A stretch of DNA of 64,000 nt from Conyzicola nivalis_A (GCF_040548875.1 NZ_JBEPSJ010000005.1:186001-250000), one strand, 5' to 3'. Counted from the stretch's first letter, positions 32,841-41,295 are shown. Notes: generated from the sequence alone by a model not told the origin. Numbers and translations are program-made.

Positions 32841-34997
32841 ATGTCCCCGTACTCCAAGCCTGACTACAACAAGGCCGACCGCGACAACAAGAAGCCGTAC
32901 ACCCCTCGTGGTGGCGACGCTCGCAACTCCCGCCCCGACCAGGGCGCAGCCAAGAAGCGCTGGACCGGCGACGACCGTGCAGCACGCACCGGCGACCGCC
33001 CGTCCTCGAACGACCGCCGCCCCGACTGGAACCCGCGCGAGAAGCCCGCCTACGGCGACCGCCCGAACCGCAGCACCGGCGCGCCACGCTCCGAGCGTCC
33101 CGCATACGGCGACCGCAACGCGCGCCCCGCGAACGGCGACCGCAACGACCGCCCCACCTACAACGACCGCCCGGCCCGCCCGAGCTACGGCGACCGCCCC
33201 GCGCGTCCGTCGTACGGCGACCGCACCGACCGCCCGGCGTACAACTCCGAGCGTCCCGCCTACAACAAGGAGCGCACCGAGCGTCCCTCGTACGGCGACC
33301 GCCCGGCGACGAACGACCGCCAGCCGCGCACTCCCTACAACGAGCGCCCCGCCCGCACCGAGCGTCCCAGCTACAACAGCGACCGCCCGGCGCGCCCGAG
33401 CTACAACTCCGAGCGCCCCGCCCGTACCGAGCGTCCCTCGTACAACTCCGACCGCCCGAGCTACAACGACCGCCCGGCTCGCACCGAGCGTCCGTCGTAC
33501 AACTCGGACCGCCCTGCCCGTACCGAGCGCCCCAGCTACAACAGCGACCGCCCGGCGTACAACAAGGACCGCACTGAGCGCCCCAGCTACGACCGCGCAG
33601 AGCGCCCGGCCCGTACCGAGCGTCCCAGCTACAACAGCGACCGCCCGGCCCGTCCGAGCTACGGCGACCGCGCCGAGCGTCCGTCGTACGGCGACCGCAA
33701 CGAGCGTCCGGCCCGCGACAGCAGCTACTACCCGTCGAAGGACGCGAACAAGTCGCACTCCGGCGGCGGCATGCAGGAGGACGTCGTCCTCGAGCGTCTC
33801 GAAGCAGCGGTCATCACCGCCAAGGACGTCGAAGGCGTGACCTTCGGCGACCTCGGCCTCGGCGCCAACATCGTGCGCCAGCTCGAGTCGATGGGCGCCG
33901 CGGCTCCCTTCGCCATCCAGGCAGCGACCATCCCCGACGTTCTCGCCGGCAAGGACGTCCTCGGCCGTGGCAAGACCGGATCGGGCAAGACCATCGCCTT
34001 CGGCGCCCCGCTCGTCGAGCGCCTCATGGAGAACAACGGTGGCAAGGACCGTCAGGCCGGCCGCAAGCCGCGCGCCCTGATCCTCGCCCCCACCCGCGAG
34101 CTCGCCATGCAGATCGACCGCACCGTGCAGCCGATCGCCCGCAGCGTCGGCCTGTTCACCACCACGGTCGTCGGTGGCGTTCCGCAGTACAAGCAGGTCT
34201 CCGCCCTGCAGCGCGGCGTCGACATCATCATCGCGACCCCGGGCCGCGTCGAAGACCTCGTCGAGCAGGGTCGTCTCGACCTCTCCAACGTCATCGTCTC
34301 GGTTCTCGACGAGGCCGACCACATGTGCGACCTGGGCTTCCTCGAGCCGGTTCAGCGCATCCTCAAGGAGACCAAGGAGGGCGGCCAGAAGCTGCTCTTC
34401 TCGGCAACCCTCGACAAGGGTGTCGCCACACTCGTGAAGCAGTTCCTCAAGAACCCGTCGGTTCACGAGGTCGCCGGTGAAGACCAGGCCTCCTCCACGA
34501 TCGACCACAAGGTCCTGCTCATCGAGCAGCGCGACAAGCGCGACATCATCCGCGAGCTCGCGGCCGGCGAGGGCAAGACCCTGGTCTTCACCCGCACCCG
34601 CGCTTTCGCCGAGGAGATGAGCGACTTCCTCGAAGACGCAGGCATCCCCGCGACGAGCCTCCACGGCGACCTGAACCAGAGCCGTCGTACCCGCAACCTG
34701 CAGATGCTCACGAGCGGTCGCGTCAACGTTCTCGTTGCGACCGACGTGGCGGCACGTGGCATCCACGTCGACGACATCAGCCTGGTCATCCAGGCCGACG
34801 CGCCGGAGGAGTACAAGACGTACCTGCACCGTTCGGGCCGTACGGGCCGCGCCGGCAAGGTCGGAACCGTCGTCACCCTCATCCCGCGTGCCCGCCGTCG
34901 CAAGATGGACGAGCTGCTCGGACGCGCCGACATCAAGGCCGAGATGATCAACGCAGCCCCCGGCGACAAGGTGCTCGACGACCTCGCAGCCCTGTAA
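32841..34997 (+). CDS. DEAD-box RNA helicase with long repetitive basic N-terminal extension
   Basis: 718 residues from the ATG at 32841 (AGGAAAG upstream). Residues ~1-305 are a disordered, strongly charged region made of repeats such as ERPSYNSDRPAR and RPSYGDRPAR (Arg, Pro, Ser, Tyr, Asp, Asn). The helicase core follows: Q motif and PFAIQAATIP near 355, motif I GRGKTGSGKT, PTRELA, VLDEADHMCDLGF, SAT, then HGDLNQSRR, ATDVAARGIHVDD and HRSGRTGRAG. The core stops soon after motif VI, with no C-terminal extension. It unwinds structured RNA, probably in ribosome assembly or cold response. The Arg/Tyr-rich head is the sort that drives RNA condensates. Confidence 0.92.
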   Translation: MSPYSKPDYNKADRDNKKPYTPRGGDARNSRPDQGAAKKRWTGDDRAARTGDRPSSNDRRPDWNPREKPAYGDRPNRSTGAPRSERPAYGDRNARPANGDRNDRPTYNDRPARPSYGDRPARPSYGDRTDRPAYNSERPAYNKERTERPSYGDRPATNDRQPRTPYNERPARTERPSYNSDRPARPSYNSERPARTERPSYNSDRPSYNDRPARTERPSYNSDRPARTERPSYNSDRPAYNKDRTERPSYDRAERPARTERPSYNSDRPARPSYGDRAERPSYGDRNERPARDSSYYPSKDANKSHSGGGMQEDVVLERLEAAVITAKDVEGVTFGDLGLGANIVRQLESMGAAAPFAIQAATIPDVLAGKDVLGRGKTGSGKTIAFGAPLVERLMENNGGKDRQAGRKPRALILAPTRELAMQIDRTVQPIARSVGLFTTTVVGGVPQYKQVSALQRGVDIIIATPGRVEDLVEQGRLDLSNVIVSVLDEADHMCDLGFLEPVQRILKETKEGGQKLLFSATLDKGVATLVKQFLKNPSVHEVAGEDQASSTIDHKVLLIEQRDKRDIIRELAAGEGKTLVFTRTRAFAEEMSDFLEDAGIPATSLHGDLNQSRRTRNLQMLTSGRVNVLVATDVAARGIHVDDISLVIQADAPEEYKTYLHRSGRTGRAGKVGTVVTLIPRARRRKMDELLGRADIKAEMINAAPGDKVLDDLAAL
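33087..33728 (+). repeat. Imperfect coding repeats in the helicase N-terminus
   Basis: Repeated units of about 24-36 bases encode variants of RPSYNSDRPAR, RPSYGDR and RTERPSYN, more than 15 times. Units are similar but not identical, so this is a degenerate tandem array. Confidence 0.8.
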
Positions 34998-35004
34998 TGA
35001 CAGC

Positions 35005-35028
35005 GGTCGCTGAGCCAGTCGAAGCGAC
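35005..35028 (+). repeat. Dispersed repeat A copy after the helicase gene
   Basis: Core GCTGAGCCAGTCGAAGCG with one change from consensus, directly before the terminator stem. Confidence 0.8.
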
Positions 35029-35060
35029 AAAGGCGCTCACCCCCAGGGGTGGGCGCCTTT
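35029..35060 (+). terminator. Rho-independent terminator of the helicase gene
   Basis: AAAGGCGCTCACCCC (35029-35043) pairs with GGGGTGGGCGCCTTT (35046-35060) with one mismatch around a short loop, ending in TTT. Confidence 0.75.
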
Positions 35061-35129
35061 CGCCGTTAAGTGAGCGGATGCGCCGCAACCCACTGGCGCC
35101 GCAGGCCCGGCGCGGATAGAACTGAGCGC

Positions 35130-35504
35130 ATGACGACTATCGACGAAGCATCCGCCTGGGCCGAGTCCTACAAGAATGCCTGGATCAGCAACGACGCCGA
35201 TGATGTCGCGGCGCTGTTCACCGACGACGCGCTCTACGAGTTCCGGCCAGGCGACGACACCCCGTGGCGCGGACGGGAGGAGATCGTCGCCGGCTGGCTC
35301 GAGGAGCAGGACAGCCCCGAGGTCTGGAAATTCGACTACGAGGTGCGCGGTGTGCTCGACGACGGCACGGCGGTGATCCAGGGGGTGACCGAGTACCTCG
35401 ACGACCGCCCCACCTTCGAGAACCTCTGGCTGGTTCGCCTCGTCGACGGCAAGGCCGCGGCGTTCACAGAGTGGTTCATGGTGCGCAAGGGAACGGAGAA
35501 GTGA
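35130..35504 (+). CDS. NTF2-like/SnoaL-like domain protein (first of a tandem pair)
   Basis: 124 residues from the ATG at 35130 (MTTIDEASAWAESYKNAWISND). It has the NTF2-like fold pattern: an N-terminal helix pair, FTDDALYEFRPGDDTPWRGREEIVAGW, then strands ending FENLWLVRLVDGKAAAFTEWFM. Such proteins are either small-molecule enzymes (cyclases, isomerases) or ligand-binding proteins; no catalytic set can be named. Its stop overlaps the GTG of the second copy (GTGA). Confidence 0.82.
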   Translation: MTTIDEASAWAESYKNAWISNDADDVAALFTDDALYEFRPGDDTPWRGREEIVAGWLEEQDSPEVWKFDYEVRGVLDDGTAVIQGVTEYLDDRPTFENLWLVRLVDGKAAAFTEWFMVRKGTEK

Positions 35505-35860
35505 CCACGCGCGCCGACGTGGAGCGCTGGATGGACCTCTACCGCGCCGCCTGGACGAGCAACGCCCCCGACGACGTGACCGCCCTGTTCACCGAAGACG
35601 CCGTCTATCACGCGCGTCCCTTCGACCCCGAGCCGTGGCAGGGCCACCAGGGCATCGTCGTCGGCTGGCTCGAGCACAGCGACGAGCCGGGAACCTGGAG
35701 CTTCGACTGGAACCTCGTCGGTCTCGACGGCGACACCGCCTTCGTCCAAGGCGAGACGAACTACGAAGACGAGCCCGACTACGACAACCTCTGGGTCATC
35801 CGCTTCGCCGACGACGGCCGCGCCCGCGAGTTCACCGAGTGGTTCATGGCACGCGACTAG
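35501..35860 (+). CDS. NTF2-like/SnoaL-like domain protein (second of a tandem pair)
   Basis: 119 residues from the GTG at 35501. It is clearly a duplicate of the preceding protein: YRAAWTSNAPDDVTALFTEDAVYHARPFDPEPWQGHQGIVVGWLE aligns with the first copy through the helix, the FT-D-A-Y and the W-G-I-V-GWLE positions, and both end in EFTEWFM- or AFTEWFM-like sequence. They probably act as a heterodimer, since NTF2-like proteins dimerise through the sheet face. Ligand unknown. Confidence 0.82.
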   Translation: MTTRADVERWMDLYRAAWTSNAPDDVTALFTEDAVYHARPFDPEPWQGHQGIVVGWLEHSDEPGTWSFDWNLVGLDGDTAFVQGETNYEDEPDYDNLWVIRFADDGRAREFTEWFMARD

Positions 35861-35956
35861 GCTCACGCCTGCCGCAGAGTGTCATAAAAGCAGAGGGATG
35901 CTCCGGCGAACTCTAAACTTGACCGTCGGCAACCTGTTCACAAGAGAAGAGCTTCC

Positions 35957-36889
35957 ATGCCCATCCACAATGACATCACCGAGATCTTCGGCAACACCCC
36001 GCTCGTCCGGCTCAACAAGGTGGCCGAGGGCCTCGGGGCGACGGTGCTCGCGAAGCTCGAGTTCTACAACCCCAGCGCCAGCGTGAAGGACCGCCTGGGC
36101 GTCGCCATCGTCGACGCCGCGGAGAAGAGCGGCGAGCTGAAGCCCGGCGGCACGATCGTCGAGGGCACCAGCGGCAACACCGGGATCGCCCTCGCCATGG
36201 TCGGCGCGGCCCGTGGCTACAAGGTCATCCTGACGATGCCGGAGACAATGAGCAAGGAGCGCCGCGTACTGCTGCGTGCCTACGGCGCCGAACTGGTTCT
36301 GACCCCCGGCGGCGAGGGCATGAAGGGCGCCGTCAGCAAGGCGGCCGAGATCGTCGCGAACACCCCGGGAGCGATCCTCGCCAAGCAGTTCGAAAACGCC
36401 GCCAACCCGGCGATCCACCGCGCCACGACCGGCCCCGAGATCTGGGCAGACACCGAAGGCGCCGTCGACATCTTCGTCTCGGGCATCGGCACCGGCGGAA
36501 CCATCACCGGTGCGGGCCAGTTTCTCAAGGAGCAGAAGCCCGGCCTCACCGTCGTCGCCGTCGAGCCGGCCGAGAGCCCCATCCTCAACGGCGGGGCGCC
36601 CGGCCCGCACAAGATCCAGGGGATCGGCGCCAACTTCGTGCCCGACGTTCTCGACCGCGAGGTCTACGACGAGGTCATCGACGTCAACATCACGCAGAGC
36701 GTGCAGATGGCCCGCCGGCTCGCCGCCGAGGAGGGCATCCTCGCCGGCATCTCGAGCGGAGCGACCGTCACCGCCGCCCTCGAGCTCGCCGCACGCCCCG
36801 AGAACGCCGGCAAGACCATCGTCGTGATCGTGGCCAGCTACGGTGAGCGCTACCTCTCCACCGTGCTGTACGAAGACCTGGTCGACTAG
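35957..36889 (+). CDS. cysK: Cysteine synthase A (O-acetylserine sulfhydrylase)
   Basis: 310 residues; makes cysteine from O-acetylserine and sulfide with PLP. The PLP lysine is Lys44 in NPSASVKDR. The phosphate- and substrate-binding loop EGTSGNTGIA lies near 70-79, and GIGTGGTITGAGQFLKE near 176. The C-terminal half has GISSGATVTAA and IVASYGERYLSTVL. Length is typical. AGAGAAGAG precedes the ATG. It is directly followed by cysE, so the enzymes of the two-step cysteine pathway are coexpressed. Confidence 0.97.
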   Translation: MPIHNDITEIFGNTPLVRLNKVAEGLGATVLAKLEFYNPSASVKDRLGVAIVDAAEKSGELKPGGTIVEGTSGNTGIALAMVGAARGYKVILTMPETMSKERRVLLRAYGAELVLTPGGEGMKGAVSKAAEIVANTPGAILAKQFENAANPAIHRATTGPEIWADTEGAVDIFVSGIGTGGTITGAGQFLKEQKPGLTVVAVEPAESPILNGGAPGPHKIQGIGANFVPDVLDREVYDEVIDVNITQSVQMARRLAAEEGILAGISSGATVTAALELAARPENAGKTIVVIVASYGERYLSTVLYEDLVD

Positions 36890-36896
36890 ACGTCTC

Positions 36897-36940
36897 GGTC
36901 GCTGAGCTTGTCGAAGCGCCCCAGCTTGTCGAAGCGCTCC
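36897..36940 (+). repeat. Repeat A copy plus partial copy at the cysE start
   Basis: A full copy (36897-36920, core GCTGAGCTTGTCGAAGCG) and a partial copy (36922-36940, AGCTTGTCGAAGCG). Read in the cysE frame both give LSKR. Confidence 0.85.
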
Positions 36941-37471
36941 CGCCTGCGGGAGGACATCGCCACCGCCCGCCACCGCGACCCCGCCGCGCGCAGCGGCGCG
37001 GAGGTGTTCCTCACCTATTCTGGGCTCCACGCAGTGTGGGGCTACCGGCTCGCGCACCGGCTCTGGTCGTGGCGTCGGCGACTTTTGGCGCGCATCGTCT
37101 CGCAGTTCGTGCGCTTCCTTACCGGTGTGGAGATCCATCCCGGCGCGGTCATCGGCCGGCGCTTCTTCATCGACCACGGCATGGGTGTCGTGATCGGTGA
37201 GACCGCCGTCATCGGCGACGACGTGATGCTGTACCACGGCGTCACTCTCGGTGGCACGTCGTCGAACCCGGAGAAGCGGCATCCCACGCTCGGCGACGGA
37301 GTGGTGGTCGGCACGGGTGCTAGCGTGCTCGGGCCCGTCGTGATCGGCGCCGGATCGGTGATCGGCGCGCACGCGGTGGTGCTGACGGATGCGCCCGACG
37401 GTTCGCTGCTGACGGGCGTTCCCGCGAAAGTGCGGTCGCGCACGCCGCACACCCCCGACTTCTACATCTAG
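36926..37471 (+). CDS. cysE: Serine O-acetyltransferase with repeat-derived N-terminus
   Basis: Makes O-acetylserine for CysK. About 181 residues from the TTG at 36926 (MSKRSRLREDIATARHRDPA); a TTG at 36908 would add six. A short CysE head leads to a left-handed beta-helix of hexapeptides (IHPGAVIGRRFFIDHGMGVVIGETAVIGDDVMLYHGVTLGG), with the catalytic HG-type turn, and ends GVPAKVRSRTPHTPDFYI. No ATG and no good ribosome site lie between cysK and this point; the start codons offered come from two repeat A copies. The enzyme core is intact, so the gene is probably still used. Confidence 0.92.
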   Translation: MSKRSRLREDIATARHRDPAARSGAEVFLTYSGLHAVWGYRLAHRLWSWRRRLLARIVSQFVRFLTGVEIHPGAVIGRRFFIDHGMGVVIGETAVIGDDVMLYHGVTLGGTSSNPEKRHPTLGDGVVVGTGASVLGPVVIGAGSVIGAHAVVLTDAPDGSLLTGVPAKVRSRTPHTPDFYI

Positions 37472-37473
37472 GC

Positions 37474-37550
37474 GGTCGCTGAGCCGGTCGAAGCGCCCTC
37501 CCACCGGTCGCTGAGCCTGTCGAAGCGCCCCTTCGACAAGCTCAGGGACC
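37474..37550. repeat. Three repeat A copies, two direct and one inverted, forming a hairpin
   Basis: Copies lie at 37474-37497, 37506-37529 and, inverted, 37530-37550. The last two pair over about 20 bases with a very short loop, between cysE and the next GNAT gene, and may act as the cysKE terminator. Confidence 0.85.
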
Positions 37551-37571
37551 GCCGCCTGACACAATTGAGCG

Positions 37572-37994
37572 ATGCGCCTCCGCCCGTTCACTTCAGCCGA
37601 CGAGGCATCCGTCATTCAGCTCTGGAACGACTGCGGCTTGACCCGCCCGTGGAACGACCGGGCGAAAGACATCGCCCGCAAGCTCACGGTGCAGCCGGAG
37701 ATGTTCCTGGTCGGCGAGATCGACGGCCGGATCGTGGCATCCGCGATGTTCGGCTTCGACGGAACTCGCGGCTGGGTGCACTACCTCGCCGTAGCCCCCG
37801 CGCACCAAGGCGAGTCGCTCGGGCGCGCGATCATGGCCGAGGGCGAGCGGATGCTCACCGCGATCGGCTGCCCGAAGGTCAACCTGCAGGTGCGCTCAGG
37901 CAACGAACGAGTGATCGGCTTCTACCGGGCGCTCGGCTACCTGCCCGATGACACTGTGTCGCTGGGGAAGCGGCTGATTACCGACGCCGTGTGA
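37572..37994 (+). CDS. GNAT family acetyltransferase (YpeA-like)
   Basis: 140 residues, close in layout to YpeA: MRLRPFTSADEASVIQLWNDCGLTRPWNDR at the start, FLVGEIDGRIVASAMFGFDGTRGWVHYLAVAPAHQGESLGRAIMAE in the middle with the acetyl-CoA loop, and NLQVRSGNERVIGFYRALGY near 110. YpeA-type enzymes are small N-acetyltransferases of unsettled substrate. Monocistronic, followed by a 190-base gap. Confidence 0.88.
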   Translation: MRLRPFTSADEASVIQLWNDCGLTRPWNDRAKDIARKLTVQPEMFLVGEIDGRIVASAMFGFDGTRGWVHYLAVAPAHQGESLGRAIMAEGERMLTAIGCPKVNLQVRSGNERVIGFYRALGYLPDDTVSLGKRLITDAV

Positions 37995-38185
37995 CGTTCC
38001 GCGTATGGTGCGAAAGTCCTTCGCGAACGCGCAGAATGGTGTGTCAGGACTATACAGCGGGCGCTGTTCCGTAGCGCAACGCGCAATCGAACCTGAGATG
38101 GAATCAATGTGTGAGAATAGGAGCGTTTGTTTCTCGCACGTTTCGTAGCGAAATCAGACTTTCTGAAGTGAACTAAAAGGAACAC
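37995..38185 (+). promoter_or_regulatory. Promoter/leader region of the polysaccharide locus
   Basis: About 190 bases without a gene, more AT-rich than the upstream DNA. A hairpin GTGTGAGAA (38109-38117) / TTCTCGCAC (38131-38139) with a 13-base loop lies 47 bases upstream of the first small frame. It may be a leader structure or an operator. Confidence 0.4.
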
Positions 38186-38275
38186 ATGTCGAAGATGCTC
38201 TTGAGCGGTCGTGCAGGAGAGACGTCCGAGATAGACCTCCACGGCGACGATTATTCGGCGAATGGGACGATCTGA
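38186..38275 (+). CDS. Possible 29-residue leader or small protein at the head of the polysaccharide operon
   Basis: A 30-codon frame beginning MSKMLLSGRAGETSE and ending DDYSANGTI. AAAAGGAAC precedes the ATG at a proper distance and its TGA overlaps the ATG of the dehydratase gene (TGATG), so it would be translationally coupled. It has no hydrophobic segment. It may be a leader peptide that sets dehydratase translation, or a small functional protein. I recognise no family. Confidence 0.45.
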   Translation: MSKMLLSGRAGETSEIDLHGDDYSANGTI

Positions 38276-40149
38276 TGTCCGTTACAGATCTGGCGTTCAA
38301 GCAAATTCAGAAGATGCGAGCTCGCGGGCCGATGAGCCGGTTCGGAACCCAGTACGCCATCGACGCGATCACATGGGTTATTGCACTCGTTTTCGCTGAG
38401 TTTCTCCGCTACGACTTCGATTCGGCGCTGGTGGGCTGGCGATGGCTGGCCGTTGTCTGTGTCGCTACGGTGCTTGTCCAGCTGTTCACCGGCTGGCTCG
38501 TCTTTCTCTACCGCGGACGGCACCCTTACGGCAGCTTCGCCGAAGTGAGATCGCTGCTTTACGCGGTGCTCCTGACCGGGGCGATTGTCGGCATTCCTGT
38601 CGCACTGTTCGGCACAGTGATCCAGGTGCCGCGGAGCGTTTTCATCATCGCCATACCGATTGCCTTTGTGCTCATGGGCGGCGTTCGGTACACCAAGCGA
38701 CTCATCGTCGAACGCACCATCAAGCACGACGTCGACGGCGAGATCGCACTGGTGCTGGGCGCCGGCTATCTAGGGTCGACCATAGTGCGGCGCATGCTGA
38801 CCGATCGCAACTCTTTGTATGTGCCTGCCGGCCTCATCGATGACAGCCCGGCCCGGCGAAACAGCTGGTTCGACGGAGTTCGTGTTCTTGGCACGCGGAG
38901 AGATCTACTTGAGATAGCGCACAAGACCAATGCAACGACGCTCGTCGTGGCGATCGCGAAGGCTGATGCGGCGCTTTTGCGCGAGATCACCGACGAGGCC
39001 ACCGCGGCAGGACTCCAAGTGAAAGTGCTTCCGCCGCTGGAGGAAATTCTAGAGGGCAAATCACGACTCAGAGACCTCAGAAACATCTCGATTGAAGACC
39101 TTATCGGTCGTCATCCTGTCGACACCGAAGTGGAGTCGATAGCGGGATACCTCAAGGGCAAGCGCGTTCTCGTGACAGGCGCCGGCGGGTCGATTGGATC
39201 TGAACTGTGTCGTCAGATTCACAAGTTCGCTCCATCAGAGCTGATCATGCTCGACCACGACGAAACTGGACTGCAGAGTACGCAGATCTCGATTTTCGGC
39301 CACGGGCTTCTCGACACGCCTGACGTTGTGCTCGCGAGCATCCGCGATGAAGCGTCAGTGCTTCGTATTTTCGAGGACCGCCGCCCGGAGGTTGTTTTTC
39401 ACGCCGCTGCCCTCAAGCACCTCCCCATGCTCGAGCAGTTTCCCGACGAAGCCTGGAAGACCAACGTTCTGGGTACGCTCAGCGTGCTGAAGGCCGCTCA
39501 AGCCGTCGGCGTCACCACGTTCGTCAACATCTCGACGGACAAAGCTGCAAACCCCACAAGCATTTTGGGGCACTCCAAGCGAGTCGCGGAGAAACTCACG
39601 GCATGGGCTGCACAGAAGTCGGGCCAGCGATACCTATCCGTCCGATTCGGAAATGTCATCGGCAGTCGCGGTTCGATGTTGCCCACTTTCACATCGCTCA
39701 TTGAGGCTGGTGGGCCCCTCACCATCACTCACCCCGACGTCACTCGATTCTTCATGACCATTCCGGAGGCCTGCCAGCTGGTTGTGCAAGCAGGCGGCAT
39801 CGGCCGTCCGGCCGAAGTGCTCATTCTCGATATGGGCGAGCCCGTTCGGATTCTCGACGTGGCGCAGCGGATGATCGACATGTCGGGACAAGACATTGCC
39901 ATTGTCTATACCGGCCTACGTCCGGGCGAGAAGCTGCACGAAGAACTCGTCGGAGTCAATGAGACCGACGAACGACCTGTCCACCCCAAAATCTCGCACA
40001 CCGCGGTTTCGCCGATCGCTCCCGAAAACCTCGACAAGGCCCGCTGGGACGAACGCTGTCGCAAGTTCACCTCGACGCCGACCCCGGTCGACGCCACCGC
40101 CGCCACAGCAACAGTGGCGACTCCTCCAACAGGAAGCACCACTCGATGA
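38275..40149 (+). CDS. Membrane-bound nucleotide-sugar 4,6-dehydratase (PglF/WbpM/CapD-like)
   Basis: 624 residues. Four membrane spans lie in residues ~25-140, followed by a CoA-binding-like Rossmann domain (IALVLGAGYLGSTIVRRML) and the SDR dehydratase domain with VTGAGGSIGSELCRQI near 292, HAAALKHLPMLEQFP near 378 and STDKAANPTSILGHSKRVAEKL near 420. It converts UDP-GlcNAc to UDP-4-keto-6-deoxy-GlcNAc, the first step towards QuiNAc4N (bacillosamine-type) sugars. The usual catalytic Met/Tyr position before the SK is Leu-Gly-His here, within the range seen in this group as far as I recall. First enzyme of the locus, followed by an overlapping aminotransferase. Confidence 0.9.
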   Translation: MSVTDLAFKQIQKMRARGPMSRFGTQYAIDAITWVIALVFAEFLRYDFDSALVGWRWLAVVCVATVLVQLFTGWLVFLYRGRHPYGSFAEVRSLLYAVLLTGAIVGIPVALFGTVIQVPRSVFIIAIPIAFVLMGGVRYTKRLIVERTIKHDVDGEIALVLGAGYLGSTIVRRMLTDRNSLYVPAGLIDDSPARRNSWFDGVRVLGTRRDLLEIAHKTNATTLVVAIAKADAALLREITDEATAAGLQVKVLPPLEEILEGKSRLRDLRNISIEDLIGRHPVDTEVESIAGYLKGKRVLVTGAGGSIGSELCRQIHKFAPSELIMLDHDETGLQSTQISIFGHGLLDTPDVVLASIRDEASVLRIFEDRRPEVVFHAAALKHLPMLEQFPDEAWKTNVLGTLSVLKAAQAVGVTTFVNISTDKAANPTSILGHSKRVAEKLTAWAAQKSGQRYLSVRFGNVIGSRGSMLPTFTSLIEAGGPLTITHPDVTRFFMTIPEACQLVVQAGGIGRPAEVLILDMGEPVRILDVAQRMIDMSGQDIAIVYTGLRPGEKLHEELVGVNETDERPVHPKISHTAVSPIAPENLDKARWDERCRKFTSTPTPVDATAATATVATPPTGSTTR

Positions 40150-41291
40150 ACGACCGAATCTACATGTCGTCCCCAGACGTCGGCGACCTCGAAGAGCAGT
40201 ACGTCGTCGCGGCGATGCGGTCGGGATGGATCGCACCTCTGGGCCCAGACGTTGATGCCTTCGAACGGGAGATGGCCGACCGTATTGGCGTAGCTCAAGC
40301 CGTTGCGTTGAGTTCGGGAACTGCCGCACTGCACCTCGGGCTACTCGGCTTGGGCGTCAAGCCGGGTGACACGGTCATCACGTCGAGCATGACGTTTGCT
40401 GCCACCGCGAACGCGATCGTGTACACCGGGGCTCGGCCGTTCTTCGTCGACTCCGAATTCGAATCGGGCAACATCAACCCCAACCTTCTGCGTCAAGCCA
40501 TCGTGGAGGCCCGGGCAACTGGTGCCCGCGTCGCCGCGATCGTTCCGGTAGACCTGCTCGGCAAGGCGGTCAACTACACAGAGATTCTGGCCATCGCGGC
40601 CGAGGACGGTATCCCCGTTCTCTCCGACGCCGCAGAATCGCTCGGCGCCACACACCGCGGCAGAGCAGCGGGCTCTTTCGGAGCGGCATCAGTCTTCTCA
40701 TTCAATGGAAACAAGATCATGACGACGTCGGGCGGTGGAATGCTCATGACCGACGACGTCGAGCTCGCAGCTCGCACCCGTTATCTCGCGACTCAGGCCA
40801 GGCAGCCGGCGCTTCACTACGAGCACACCGAGATCGGCTACAACTATCGGATGAGCAACCTGCTGGCAGCTCTCGGCCGCGCGCAGCTCACCCGCCTCGA
40901 TTCGATGATCGCCAAGCGCCGCGCGATGCGCGAGCTCTACCACGAGCTGTTCGCCGGAGTCGAGGGAGTATCCATCTTCGGCGCGACTGACGACGACGAG
41001 GACAACTTTTGGCTTACGTCGATCGTCATCGACACCGGCGTTACCGGATGGACCTCCGACCAGCTCAGTGCAGCGCTGCTCGAGCAGAACATCGAGAGCC
41101 GTCCGCTCTGGAAGCCCATGCATCTCCAGCCCGTGTTCGCCGACGCTCCCGCAGTCGTCGACGGAACTTCGGAGCGCCTGTTCGCGACGGGACTCACCCT
41201 GCCCAGCGGCTCGGCGCTCGATGAAGCGGAAATCGACCGGGTTCGCGGTGCGTTGCACTCGTTTCTTGACCAACGCGCCGTCACGGGCTAA
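40146..41291 (+). CDS. DegT/DnrJ/EryC1-family sugar aminotransferase (PglE-like)
   Basis: 381 residues. PLP-dependent enzyme with SSGTAALHLGLLGLGVKPGDTVITSSMTFAATANAI near 57-92, VLSDAAESLGATH near 157, and the PLP Lys190 in SFNGNKIMTTSGGG. GYNYRMSNLLAALGRAQL near 235 is the family C-terminal signature. It would transfer an amino group from glutamate to C4 of the keto sugar made by the preceding dehydratase, giving UDP-QuiNAc4N or its C4 epimer. Overlaps the dehydratase gene by four bases. Confidence 0.92.
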   Translation: MNDRIYMSSPDVGDLEEQYVVAAMRSGWIAPLGPDVDAFEREMADRIGVAQAVALSSGTAALHLGLLGLGVKPGDTVITSSMTFAATANAIVYTGARPFFVDSEFESGNINPNLLRQAIVEARATGARVAAIVPVDLLGKAVNYTEILAIAAEDGIPVLSDAAESLGATHRGRAAGSFGAASVFSFNGNKIMTTSGGGMLMTDDVELAARTRYLATQARQPALHYEHTEIGYNYRMSNLLAALGRAQLTRLDSMIAKRRAMRELYHELFAGVEGVSIFGATDDDEDNFWLTSIVIDTGVTGWTSDQLSAALLEQNIESRPLWKPMHLQPVFADAPAVVDGTSERLFATGLTLPSGSALDEAEIDRVRGALHSFLDQRAVTG

Positions 41292-41295
41292 CGGC

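Noticed and set aside
32766..35030. A 754-codon minus-strand frame opposite the DEAD-box helicase
   Set aside because: Its Val/Ala/Arg/Gly repeats are just the antisense of the helicase repeat region.
38275..40149. Phosphoglycosyl transferase function for the first polysaccharide gene, suggested by its N-terminal membrane spans
   Set aside because: The catalytic part is clearly an SDR dehydratase; the spans belong to the PglF/WbpM type.
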